This document shows, piece after piece, positions 36,860 to 45,334 of a stretch of 64,000 nt of DNA (within the stretch, counting starts at the first letter, position 1; the number at the start of each line of letters is the position of its first letter). Below the pieces are notes generated by a model. It saw only the letters and a list, made by a program, of their open reading frames with translations, searched no databases and had not been told where the DNA came from. The DNA is from Clostridiaceae bacterium Marseille-Q4145 (GTDB lineage Bacteria > Bacillota > Clostridia > Lachnospirales > Lachnospiraceae): assembly GCA_018223365.1 (NCBI GenBank), contig JAGTTP010000002.1, forward strand, positions 1,071,501 to 1,135,500, in the 5' to 3' direction. The position numbers were made by a program, and so were the translations under genes.

Positions 36860-39223
36860 TTATAGATCATCCAGAATGAGCCGCAGCTTCTTCGCGGCGG
36901 TCTTGGCTTCCGCCCGGCGCTTCACGTCCAGCTTGTTGAGGATGTGGCTGACGTGTGTCTTCACTGTGGGCAGCTTCACGTCCATGATCTGCGCGATCTC
37001 GGCGTTGGACTTGTCCGCGCAGAGCAGATGGAGAATTTGCAGCTCCGTGGGCGTCAACTCCTCGCCGGGGGCAAGGCGGGGTTCGAGGAAATGCGGGTAG
37101 AACGCCGCCTGCGTCCGCACCGCCACCATCAACCGCTTGCGCCATGCCTTGTCGCCGTCCCAGTCCAGCACTTCCAGCAGCGGCAGCACCGCCGTGCCGT
37201 ATACGCTGACGGTGCGGATGAAGCGGTACTCCGCTGCCGCGTCCAGCGCCGCCGTCAATCGCTCGCGCCACCCCTCGTCCTTCTTGCGGTACAGGGCGAT
37301 GGCAGTCAGGACATTCAGGTGAATTCCGTCGATGATGCGGGCGCAGTTTTGAATGTACGGCTCCATGGGTGAGAGCGTCAGCAAAGCGGCGTCCGGGCGG
37401 TTCTGCATAATTTCCACCATTGTCTGCGTCAGATACCGGTAGCGCCGCATGACGTTCAGGTGCGTGGGTTCGCACGGGGCTTTTTCCCGATACCACGCGT
37501 CCGCCGCGTCAAGGTCTCCGGTGTACATGTCAATACGGCAGAGCATGGCGTCCATATTGGGCAGAAAGCGTGTCAAACCGCGCTCGGCAAAGCATTCACG
37601 GAGCACCTCGATGGTGCGCCGCGCGTCCATCGCCTGTCCGTTTGCCAGCTGGCTGCGGGCCAGCAATCCGCTGACGGCGAACTCCATGTCCGGCGTGCCG
37701 CGGTTGCGGACCTCGTTCAGCTGTGGGAGAAGGGACAGCATCCGCCCGGCCACGTCCTCGCCCTTTTCAAACTTACTCTCGGCGATGGCGCAGTCCGCAA
37801 GACCCACGCCGTCCCGCCCCAGCACCGCCTCCACGGGGATGCGGAGGGTCTTGTAGAGCAGGTCGTCCTTTTTACTCCATTCGGAAAAGTCCTTGCCGCC
37901 GTTCATGATGCTCGGCAGCGCACTGGTGACGGAGAAGGACGGCAGCGTCACTTCCTTGTTCATCAGCAGTCGGAACACGGCGGGGATGGTTTCCGTCAAG
38001 CCGTTCACGCCCCGCTGGGGAAGAGAAATGTCCAGCCATGCAAGGCGACTGCGGGCCTGCTTTCCGGCGGCGTCCTGTCTGCCGCAGCGCTCGGCAAATG
38101 CTTGCAGCTCGCCGTACCAGCGCTCCGAGCCTTCGTAATCCATCGCCAGCGCGCAGAGCATACTCATGCCCTGCATCAGCGAGGGGGAGGCGAGAATTTC
38201 CGCCTCCGGCAGACTGCGGTAGTATTTTTCCATCTCGGCATAGTGGCCCATGCCGGGGTGGAGTTCTGCATTGCGCACCAGCAACTCGGAGACCTTGGAA
38301 TGGTCGCCGCCGCTGGTGTAGCATTCCAGTGCGCGGGCGTAGTCCTCCTTCAGCTCGTAGTAGAGCCCGCCGCGGCTGAGCAGCGCGCGGCGCTTTTCCT
38401 CCGTGTATTCCCGCTCCATCTCCCAGAGGAGAAAAGCTCGGAAACCCGACCAGAAGTGGAAGCGCTGGCAGTCGTCGTAGCGCAGCATAGTGGTGTATCG
38501 AAGAAGCCAGTCCAGCCGTTCGCCGGCACGGGGATCGCCGCTGACCATCCGCGCCATTTCCAGGTCAAAACTTTCAAAGGGAGCCAGCTCCAACAGGAAG
38601 CGCCGCACCGGCAGGTCAAAGCGCCGGTAGATGGCGGTCTCAAAGTAGAGGAACACCTCGTGGAACACCCGCGCCACCAGCTCCGGCGTCCACGGCTTGT
38701 CCGGGGACATGCACCGCGCCGTGATGGCCACACCCAGCGGATAGCCCACGGATTCTTTCAAAATTCCGTCGATCTCGCTATCTGTTACATTTGCTCCCGA
38801 AAGCTGAAACAGTCGCCGCACATCGTCCGCGTCAAAAAGCAGGTCGTCGGCCTCCAGCACCGTCATCAGCCCCGTGTACTGAAACGCCATCAAGCAGCCG
38901 GGCGGCACACCGCGCGAGAGCAGCACGAAATGGCGCTCCGGACTTGAGCGAATCAGTTCGCAAAGAGCCTGCTGCCCGGCTTCCTCCTGCATGAGCTGAA
39001 GATCGTCAATCAGCAGAATGTCCCAATCCTGCGCTGACGGTGGAATCGCGCAGTCTGGGTCTGCCGCACTTTGCCGCAGCACGTTCCGACCGCGCAGCAG
39101 TGCGTCCGCCAGTACTGTCTTTCCAAAGCCGCAGGGTGCGCTGAAAAAAAGGACTCTGCCATGCACCATGAAGCTGTCAAACCGTTTCTGAACGGAGGTC
39201 TTTATGATAATATTTTTGGTCAT
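36860..39223 (-). CDS. MalT/LAL-type LuxR-family ATP-dependent regulator
   Basis: The 787-residue protein has an N-terminal NTPase with P-loop APCGFGKT (about residues 29-36) and an acidic IDDLQLM motif B. A long TPR-like helical middle follows, and then a C-terminal LuxR helix-turn-helix (LTPTELQILHLLCADKSNAE, then VKTHVSHILNKLDV). Such STAND regulators switch on genes after binding an inducer. It sits just upstream of the giant surface protein in the same direction, which is its probable target. The start at 39223 follows GGGAGG by 6 nt. GC-rich codon use matches the island. Confidence 0.92.
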   Translation of the reverse strand: MTKNIIIKTSVQKRFDSFMVHGRVLFFSAPCGFGKTVLADALLRGRNVLRQSAADPDCAIPPSAQDWDILLIDDLQLMQEEAGQQALCELIRSSPERHFVLLSRGVPPGCLMAFQYTGLMTVLEADDLLFDADDVRRLFQLSGANVTDSEIDGILKESVGYPLGVAITARCMSPDKPWTPELVARVFHEVFLYFETAIYRRFDLPVRRFLLELAPFESFDLEMARMVSGDPRAGERLDWLLRYTTMLRYDDCQRFHFWSGFRAFLLWEMEREYTEEKRRALLSRGGLYYELKEDYARALECYTSGGDHSKVSELLVRNAELHPGMGHYAEMEKYYRSLPEAEILASPSLMQGMSMLCALAMDYEGSERWYGELQAFAERCGRQDAAGKQARSRLAWLDISLPQRGVNGLTETIPAVFRLLMNKEVTLPSFSVTSALPSIMNGGKDFSEWSKKDDLLYKTLRIPVEAVLGRDGVGLADCAIAESKFEKGEDVAGRMLSLLPQLNEVRNRGTPDMEFAVSGLLARSQLANGQAMDARRTIEVLRECFAERGLTRFLPNMDAMLCRIDMYTGDLDAADAWYREKAPCEPTHLNVMRRYRYLTQTMVEIMQNRPDAALLTLSPMEPYIQNCARIIDGIHLNVLTAIALYRKKDEGWRERLTAALDAAAEYRFIRTVSVYGTAVLPLLEVLDWDGDKAWRKRLMVAVRTQAAFYPHFLEPRLAPGEELTPTELQILHLLCADKSNAEIAQIMDVKLPTVKTHVSHILNKLDVKRRAEAKTAAKKLRLILDDL

Positions 39224-39272
39224 TTCTTCCCTCCCTTTGATACAGAGCGAGATTGCCATAAGCCTTTCGCAA

Positions 39273-39315
39273 CCTGTCTCGAATTATATTATACGAGTCT
39301 GTTTCGAAATGTAAA
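39273..39315 (-). promoter_or_regulatory. promoter with flanking direct repeats upstream of the LuxR regulator
   Basis: TTTACA (39315-39310), a 16-bp spacer and TATAAT (39293-39288) form a promoter. CGAAACAGA (39306-39298) and CGAGACAGG (39281-39273) are near-identical direct repeats bracketing the -10 box, a plausible regulator site. The -35 box touches the end of a ParA gene fragment, so the junction built this promoter. Confidence 0.5.
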
Positions 39316-39450
39316 TCATCCCAAAGGATGAGACACGCTGCATTCTTTAATTGTCATCATTCCAAGAGACGGCATGCATCCAATGATTATGAAATCATAA
39401 AAATCTCTCAACTTCTCTACCATAGATTTAAGTATCAGTTCTCTGCTCAT
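39316..39450 (-). pseudogene. ParA/Soj-family ATPase internal fragment
   Basis: The 44-codon frame contains YDFIIIGCMPSLGMMTI. This is the Walker B region of conjugative-element ParA proteins (normally IIIDCMPSLGMMTIN) with Asp replaced by Gly. Both ends of the gene are missing and the frame then runs into unrelated residues. It marks a decayed plasmid or conjugative element at the right edge of the high-GC block. Confidence 0.75.
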
Positions 39451-39459
39451 TGCACACGC

Positions 39460-39503
39460 AAAAAAATCCGCCCAGATTAGAACCTAATCTAATCTGAACG
39501 GAA
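39460..39503 (-). terminator. Rho-independent terminator after the broken toxin-antitoxin pair
   Basis: Minus strand TCCGTTCAGATTAG, loop, CTAATCTGGGCGGA, then seven T. The rest of 39504-39639 shows no gene. Confidence 0.8.
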
Positions 39504-39639
39504 TACTCATTCAGGCTTGATATTTTTCAAGTAGAACTATTTTAATCATTACCCTTTTGTTAACTACAAGAATTTACAACATTTTACACCAGTTGCATTA
39601 TAGTTTGTCACGTATTTTAGTTCCATATTCAGTTTTATT

Positions 39640-40008
39640 CTACAAATCCGACAGTGAAATTCGGTCATATGCGCCATTTTTCTTATCTTCCGGATGTGGC
39701 TCCAGTCCGATAATCGTAATATCTTTCTGATCTGGTCCATAAACCCAGTACATTCTCATTGCACCACTGGTTTTATTTTCCAGATAAGATTGCCACACTT
39801 TCATTCCATAGCGTCTGGATAATGGCTCTATTTCATGGGTTTGAAGACTCGGATAACCCGGAGCAGCCGACAACAGCTTTAAAGCCTTTCCCCATTTTTT
39901 ATACAACTATTCTTCCTTCTTTTTTATATTACCGGAACGATATTTCTCCTGCAGATCTAACCAAAGTTCCTGCATTTCAGGAATTCCCATTCGTATATTA
40001 AAATTCAT
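39640..40008 (-). pseudogene. RelE/HigB-like toxin-type protein with in-frame amber codon
   Basis: From ATG at 40008 the frame reads MNFNIRMGIPEMQELWLDLQ and onward to TAG at 39909-39907. It then continues in the same frame with KKWGKALKLLSAAPGYPSLQ and WVYGPDQKDITIIGLEPHPE to a normal stop. The whole 122-codon frame is coherent, so a single nonsense change broke it. Adjacent to a 79-residue antitoxin-like gene 12 bp upstream, it looks like the toxin of a type II pair. The toxin family is assigned from size and context. Confidence 0.7.
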
Positions 40009-40020
40009 CTCTTATTTCTT

Positions 40021-40260
40021 TTAAAAATCTGACAGGTCAATAGCCGGGGAAACATCGCCTCTCTTAAAGTTACTTACTGCACGATCCATATCTGCCAGAG
40101 TTTTGGCTGAAATGCTCTCTGGCACTGCCAGTTCCCGAGGTTCCAGAATAATGCAGCCATTTCCGTATTCTTTAACATTGTAATACTGATAAGCAGCTCC
40201 TCTGAGCGTAATTCTTTTTTTGTTATCCAGATGGGCAACATAATCTTTCATTGCTTCCAT
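40021..40260 (-). CDS. antitoxin-like small protein (79 aa)
   Basis: The protein begins MEAMKDYVAHLDNKKRITLR, a short AbrB/Phd-like strand-rich start, and has an acidic C-terminus (DVSPAIDLSDF). The start at 40260 follows AGGAGGTG, while the longer frame upstream runs through non-coding leader. It is immediately upstream of the amber-interrupted toxin-like gene. Role as antitoxin is inferred from size, charge and neighbour. Confidence 0.65.
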   Translation of the reverse strand: MEAMKDYVAHLDNKKRITLRGAAYQYYNVKEYGNGCIILEPRELAVPESISAKTLADMDRAVSNFKRGDVSPAIDLSDF

Positions 40261-40376
40261 TACCACACCTCCTACGCAAGCATTTGTGTGGGAAATCCCA
40301 CTTCTTATTATCATAATACGCTTTTCTATATTATCTGTCAATCTACTTTTACTTACTCCTGATACTTGAAAGTATT

Positions 40377-40430
40377 CATGCACCGGCAGACGGCAAGTGG
40401 CAGATAAGATCTCTATAAAAATCTGTATTT
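40377..40430 (-). repeat. 54-bp element copy A upstream of an antitoxin gene
   Basis: This stretch matches 54339-54392 at about 46 of 54 positions with no gap. In both places it lies 80-120 bp upstream of an antitoxin start, in the same orientation. On the minus strand both read CTTGCCGTCTGCCGG-like centres (CRLPV if translated). Confidence 0.75.
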
Positions 40431-40672
40431 GCTTCGATGACTCTACCACCCATCGGAAACCTTCTTCGTCTCCCAGTTTAAATGCCATTGTTTCCCCTGG
40501 TGGCGCAAGAGAACTTTTTTCATGAATCAATACCCTTGTGGTTCTTTCCTTTGTAATGTTTTGGAGCAAACTCATTATACATCAGAAAGCCCTGTACGAT
40601 ATTTTTTTATGAAAAAGTTGTAAAGTGGTGTAAAGATTAATGATCTTTGTATTGGCACCGAAAATATATTTA

Positions 40673-40723
40673 TTTCTCCGCGGCTTTTCTTCCAGGATGG
40701 GAGAGTGCCGCGGAGAATTTTTT
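40673..40723 (+). terminator. isolated plus-strand terminator-like hairpin
   Basis: TTCTCCGCGGC pairs with GCCGCGGAGAA around a 23-nt loop and is followed by TTTTTT on the plus strand. No plus-strand gene lies nearby. It could end a small RNA or antisense transcript, or be read from the minus strand as a barrier after the permease. Confidence 0.6.
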
Positions 40724-40767
40724 ACGAAGAAAGAATTGTTATAGCTTTTGTAATTCCGGGAAAACCT

Positions 40768-41916
40768 TTATCTAAGAAAAAAATACCATATTAACATGAA
40801 TATCATGAATATAATATTGGAGGCTATGAATATTCCCAAATACTTCCCTCTCAGATTCCTGTTTTCTTTTGCAATATATTTGAAACTTATCAGGCTTGCC
40901 ATGGATGCAATCAGAGTGCCGAGACCTCCAATATTGGTTCCGACAATTAAAGCCCGGTAATTATCTGTAAAGCCGGATAAAAGAAGCGCAGCGGGAACAT
41001 TGCTCATAATCTGACTGGCAAGAACAGCAGTAAGTGTTTCCCTTCCTGCCATGATTCTTTCCAGAAAACTGCTGAATTGCGGAATCCTTCCAAGGTTGCC
41101 GATAAAAATAAATAATGCGATAAAGGTGGCAAGTAGGGAGTAATCCACCCTGCTTATATTTTCCCTGTTTCTTAGCAGCATATATATAAGAACCAATACA
41201 AGAGGAATCTGGTATGGAATGATACGTGCAACAGTGAGCAGGCAGATTGTAAATAAGATCAGGTAAGCGGCCAGGTATTCCATGTTAAGTTCTTTTCTGT
41301 CAGAGAATCCCAAAAGAGTTTTATCTTTTTCGGAACCGCATACGTGAGGTGCTTTGGCAGCGGCTACCTGTATCCATATCAGAAGAAGGATAAGTGCTGT
41401 GGCGGAATAGGGAAGCATCAGGGTTATTAATTCTGCCGCGGACATCCCTGCTCTGGCATATAGATAAAGGTTCTGCGGATTTCCGATTGGTGTGAGCATG
41501 CTTCCGAGATTAGCAGCGATTGTCTGCATGGCTACTATTTTAAGAAGCCAGTAATTGCCCAGTTCCTTTGGCAGTTTATGCACAATGATCAGTGCAAGAG
41601 GAACAAAAGTAATCAATGCCACATCATTGGTGATCACCATTGACAGGAAGAAACATAAGAGTACCAACAGCCTGATCACACCCACAGTTCCCGATGTTCC
41701 CATCAGCAATTTTTTGGCAAGTATATCAAAAACACCAACAGCCTTCAAACCAGCTACAATTGCCATCAAACAGAAGAGGAGCCCGAGAGTCCTGAAATCG
41801 ATATAAGTAAAATAAGCCTTATCCGGTCTGACCCAGAACATAGAAAGAAGCGCCAGGATCACTGCAATTGACAAAACGGTTTCTTTCCTGAAAAAAACAT
41901 ATAATTTTTGTAACAT
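40768..41916 (-). CDS. SLC13/ArsB-NhaD-type anion permease
   Basis: The 382-residue membrane protein has about 10-11 helices. Family signatures include MVITNDVALITFVPLAL, NLGSMLTPIGNPQNLYLY and MSNVPAALLLSGF, the duplicated substrate-binding TND/NPQN and SNVPAA turns of the ion transporter superfamily. The substrate (dicarboxylate, sulfate, arsenite or similar) is not decided. The start at 41916 follows AAAGGAA; an upstream ATG adds 15 unlikely residues. The 200-bp space to the next gene holds only a promoter-like TATACT and no gene. Confidence 0.9.
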   Translation of the reverse strand: MLQKLYVFFRKETVLSIAVILALLSMFWVRPDKAYFTYIDFRTLGLLFCLMAIVAGLKAVGVFDILAKKLLMGTSGTVGVIRLLVLLCFFLSMVITNDVALITFVPLALIIVHKLPKELGNYWLLKIVAMQTIAANLGSMLTPIGNPQNLYLYARAGMSAAELITLMLPYSATALILLLIWIQVAAAKAPHVCGSEKDKTLLGFSDRKELNMEYLAAYLILFTICLLTVARIIPYQIPLVLVLIYMLLRNRENISRVDYSLLATFIALFIFIGNLGRIPQFSSFLERIMAGRETLTAVLASQIMSNVPAALLLSGFTDNYRALIVGTNIGGLGTLIASMASLISFKYIAKENRNLRGKYLGIFIASNIIFMIFMLIWYFFLR

Positions 41917-42120
41917 AATATTTCCTTTCCGGTCTGATACGACCGCGTATAAGTATATCACAGAAACATCCAGAAAAAAAAGAATATCATTTTGTATTGT
42001 GGATTATACCTGTCTGGAATAGGGATAAAGTATCTTATCTTTCCGTTCCTCTTGGCTATCGTATGTGGCAGAAAAAATAAACTGGTGTTCCATTATACAG
42101 TGCAAAATAAATCCTTGTTG

Positions 42121-44550
42121 CTATCCCTGATACCTTATTCTTTCAACCAGCGTTTCCTTTTTCAGATTACTGCTTAAAACGCAGGAAAGTACAATCTGCA
42201 ACAGACCGACCAAAAGAATCATAATAAGAATTGGTACGATTGGAACATGATAGATATTCATTCCAAATATTCCATTATGTTTTGCATAGGAAAAAAGTGC
42301 ATAGCCGAGCGGCAGACCAATGATCAAAGCTACGCATATGGTACCAACCGTAAAAATCAGTCCCTGTAACTGCAGGCATAAATTTAATTGTTTATTTGTC
42401 ATACCCACAGCCTGTAATATACCATATTCCTGCTTTTTTGTCGTAATATTCATGATCATGGTATTCGCCATATTCATAAACCCGATGAGTCCTACAATAG
42501 CCATGAACAGATAGCAGCCAAGCTTCATCATACGGCTTGCGTATTCTGCAGATTGTAACTGTGCATGATAGGTATCCATTTTTATATGCGAAGTATTAGA
42601 AATCAAAGTATTCAGACTTTGTTCTACAGATGCCACATCTTTTTTATCACAGTCCACCCACAGATAGCCATAGGCTGCTCCTCTCGGATTCATGGAACGA
42701 TATACACCTTCCGGAATGACAAGATAAGTGTTCGCGCTTATAAAGGATCCTGCAATCTTTCCCTGATAGGTATAGGTTTCACTTCCATTCTCAAAGTCAA
42801 ATACAATAGATTCACCCGGAGCATATCCATCTTGTTCCATCCACGTTGACCAGCCAAAGAAAATATCACCATTCTTTACCGCCCGATCATAGTCCATAGA
42901 GCCAATATCCCCTTCTTGGCGCATAAAATCAAAATCCTTTTTACTCACAATATCAGCCGGAAATCTTGTTCCGTTCAGATTTACAGAGACAATCTCTCTC
43001 GTCATGACATCTGTCACTCCTGGAATGCTTTTGATTTCTTCAATCATTGAATCATTCAATGGATTATCCGTCAGAATCGTATCCAGATTATTCTCCGGAT
43101 ATCTTTCATCATACTCAGCAGAATAGTCAAGCTGCAGTTCAAATTGTCCATGATTAACGGAAAGACGTGCTTCATGCTCCGTGTCAATATTTCCCACATA
43201 ATTAGAGATAATTACAAACAATACACAGGAAAGCCCCATGGTAAGAATCGTAGCAATGGTTCTTTTCGGATTGCCTGTCACATTTGCCATTGCCATGGAG
43301 AAAACGGTGACATCTTTTCTGCCTTTTCGTCTGCTCTGTTTTTGCGTTTTGGAGCCGTCAAGATACCGTGTCGCTTCGATGGGTGAAATCCGGGAAACAA
43401 TTTTCATGGGTTTGCGCAGAGCCAAAACGACCGTAAGAAACGATACAAAAATGCAGATGAGCATAATTGTCAGTGAAAACAGAGGCACCTGATGGTTCTT
43501 GATTCCGGACGATACCAGATTTCCCTGCTCCACCAGCCAGTTGAAGCTGACTTTTGCAATCAGGAAACCAAACAGCAGCCCCAGCGGTATCGAAGGAACC
43601 GCCAGAAGAATGCCCTCACGAAAGATCAACTGCTTCATCTGCTTTCTGGTTGCACCCAGCGCCTTGATTTTTCCGTACTCCTGAACCTTCTGGGCGATCC
43701 CGACCTGGAAGATATTATAAATGACCACAACGGAAAACAGCACGATTCCGAGGATCAGGGTTCCACAAACCACAATCATTTCATAGCTCGGCTGCAATAC
43801 CCACTGCAGGTAGAGGTCATTGATGATCACGTTTTTCTGATCAATGCCGCAGGAATCCGCGATTTCTTTTATAACAGGCGCAACATTATTCATAGATACA
43901 TTTGCAGAATCGCTCAAGGTAAAATAGATATTATATTGCCTGTCACCCTCCGCAACACGCTCATTATAAAAATCCTGCGAACCGAATACAACATAGGAAG
44001 CCTCGATGGTATATTCATCCCGGTCATATAAAATCCCGCTGACAGTCAATTCCACCGGTGCGTATTCCGACTGCATGCCGGAACGGTACTCCAATGTTAC
44101 GGTGTCTCCGACCTTTACATCATGGTATCCCACTGCATCAAAGAAAGCGCGTCCTGCGGCAATTTCCTGCTCCTTTTCCGGATAGGTACCTTCCTTCAAC
44201 ACATATTCCTGATTATAGGGAAGCATTTTCCTGACCGTTTCATCCGCACTGACAAAGCCGCCATTTTCATTTCCTTTCAGGATGCCCTCCGTACACATGA
44301 TACCGATATCAGATATCTCAGCTCTGCGTTCCACTTCTTTTAATTGCGTACCATCTGCGGCGATAAACAGGCCGTAGTTGCTCCCGTATGAGCTTGCCGC
44401 CTGACTTTTCTGTAAATGAATTACCCCATTTCCCACAGTACTGATGATAACAAGCAGCATCGTGGTCAGACAGATTGCCATCATGATCAGTATACTTCTT
44501 GTCCTGTTCCTTTTGTCATTGCTATATGCAATCCTGCTTATTATCTTCAT
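42121..44550 (-). CDS. FtsX-type ABC transporter permease (809 aa)
   Basis: The protein starts with a helix (RSILIMMAICLTTMLLVIIS) and a MacB-like extracytoplasmic domain. It then has two FtsX blocks of three helices with VQEYGKIKALGATRKQMKQL and KKQEYGILQAVGMTNKQLN, the coupling motifs of such permeases. It overlaps the upstream ATPase by ATGA. With the two-component genes upstream it resembles bacitracin/lantibiotic resistance or sensing modules. The exported or sensed compound is unknown. Confidence 0.9.
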   Translation of the reverse strand: MKIISRIAYSNDKRNRTRSILIMMAICLTTMLLVIISTVGNGVIHLQKSQAASSYGSNYGLFIAADGTQLKEVERRAEISDIGIMCTEGILKGNENGGFVSADETVRKMLPYNQEYVLKEGTYPEKEQEIAAGRAFFDAVGYHDVKVGDTVTLEYRSGMQSEYAPVELTVSGILYDRDEYTIEASYVVFGSQDFYNERVAEGDRQYNIYFTLSDSANVSMNNVAPVIKEIADSCGIDQKNVIINDLYLQWVLQPSYEMIVVCGTLILGIVLFSVVVIYNIFQVGIAQKVQEYGKIKALGATRKQMKQLIFREGILLAVPSIPLGLLFGFLIAKVSFNWLVEQGNLVSSGIKNHQVPLFSLTIMLICIFVSFLTVVLALRKPMKIVSRISPIEATRYLDGSKTQKQSRRKGRKDVTVFSMAMANVTGNPKRTIATILTMGLSCVLFVIISNYVGNIDTEHEARLSVNHGQFELQLDYSAEYDERYPENNLDTILTDNPLNDSMIEEIKSIPGVTDVMTREIVSVNLNGTRFPADIVSKKDFDFMRQEGDIGSMDYDRAVKNGDIFFGWSTWMEQDGYAPGESIVFDFENGSETYTYQGKIAGSFISANTYLVIPEGVYRSMNPRGAAYGYLWVDCDKKDVASVEQSLNTLISNTSHIKMDTYHAQLQSAEYASRMMKLGCYLFMAIVGLIGFMNMANTMIMNITTKKQEYGILQAVGMTNKQLNLCLQLQGLIFTVGTICVALIIGLPLGYALFSYAKHNGIFGMNIYHVPIVPILIMILLVGLLQIVLSCVLSSNLKKETLVERIRYQG

Positions 44551-45221
44551 CTGAAATCCACCACCTGTCCGTCCTCAATCACCAGAATACGGTCAGCGAC
44601 CTGTGCAATTTCGTCATCATGGGTAATCATTACAATTGTCTGTCCATATTTTTTTGCTGTCATCTTAAGCAGAGCGATTACCTCATCACTGGTCTTAGAA
44701 TCAAGATTTCCTGTCGGCTCATCTGCAAATATAATTTCCGGACGATTCACCAGTGCTCTTGCAATTGCTACTCTCTGCTGCTGTCCTCCGGATAACTGAT
44801 TTGGCAGATTATAAATCCGGTTTTCAATCCCCAGCGTTGCAATAATATCATTTACATACGCTTCATCCACTTTTCTTCCGTCCAACCCCAGTGGCAGTAC
44901 AATATTTTCCCAGACATTAACAGATGAAACCAGATTAAATGCCTGAAAAACAAATCCGATTTTTCTTCTGCGGAAAACAGCAAGGGCATTTTCCTTCATC
45001 CTGTATAAATTTTTCCCTGCTAAAGTAACACTGCCTTTTGTCGGGGTGTCTAGCCCTCCAAGCATATGAAGTAATGTACTTTTACCGGAACCTGACTTTC
45101 CGACAATTGCGACAAATTCTCCCCGCTCAATCTGAATGTCCACCTGATTGACTGCTTTGACCTGATTCTCACCTGCGCCATAAAACTTACAAAGCTGCTT
45201 GGTTTCTAATATCACACTCAT
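44547..45221 (-). CDS. ABC transporter ATP-binding protein (LolD/MacB type)
   Basis: The 224-residue ATPase carries Walker A GKSGSGKST, signature LSGGQQQRVAIARALV and Walker B IIFADEPTGNLDSKT. This is the profile of ATPases partnering FtsX-type permeases. The start at 45221 has AAAGGAGG upstream. A terminator separates it from the two-component genes, so it likely has its own regulated promoter. Confidence 0.94.
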   Translation of the reverse strand: MSVILETKQLCKFYGAGENQVKAVNQVDIQIERGEFVAIVGKSGSGKSTLLHMLGGLDTPTKGSVTLAGKNLYRMKENALAVFRRRKIGFVFQAFNLVSSVNVWENIVLPLGLDGRKVDEAYVNDIIATLGIENRIYNLPNQLSGGQQQRVAIARALVNRPEIIFADEPTGNLDSKTSDEVIALLKMTAKKYGQTIVMITHDDEIAQVADRILVIEDGQVVDFR

Positions 45222-45282
45222 GTGTTGCCTCCTTTTCATCCTACATCCAAATTGTATCAGGGCAATCTTTCATTTCACTTTC

Positions 45283-45325
45283 AAAAAACGAGCAGAAGTC
45301 TTACAGAATTGTAAGATTTCTGCTC
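45283..45325 (-). terminator. terminator between the histidine kinase gene and the ABC genes
   Basis: Minus strand GAGCAGAAATCTTAC pairs with GTAAGACTTCTGCTC and is followed by GTTTTTT. The promoter for the ABC pair must lie in the 60 bp after it or read through it. Confidence 0.85.
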
Positions 45326-45334
45326 ACTTAAAAT

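Noticed and set aside
37460..38947. Plus-strand open frame of 495 codons opposite the LuxR regulator
   Set aside because: Same GC-driven shadow effect; the minus-strand protein has complete P-loop and HTH motifs.
39907..39909. Pyrrolysine or other recoding of the TAG in the toxin-type gene
   Set aside because: Nothing in the window supports recoding, and neighbouring toxin genes are also decayed, so a nonsense mutation is simpler.
40261..40575. N-terminal extension of the antitoxin-like protein
   Set aside because: The stretch contains the 54-bp repeat and leader DNA, while a strong RBS directly precedes the internal ATG at 40260.
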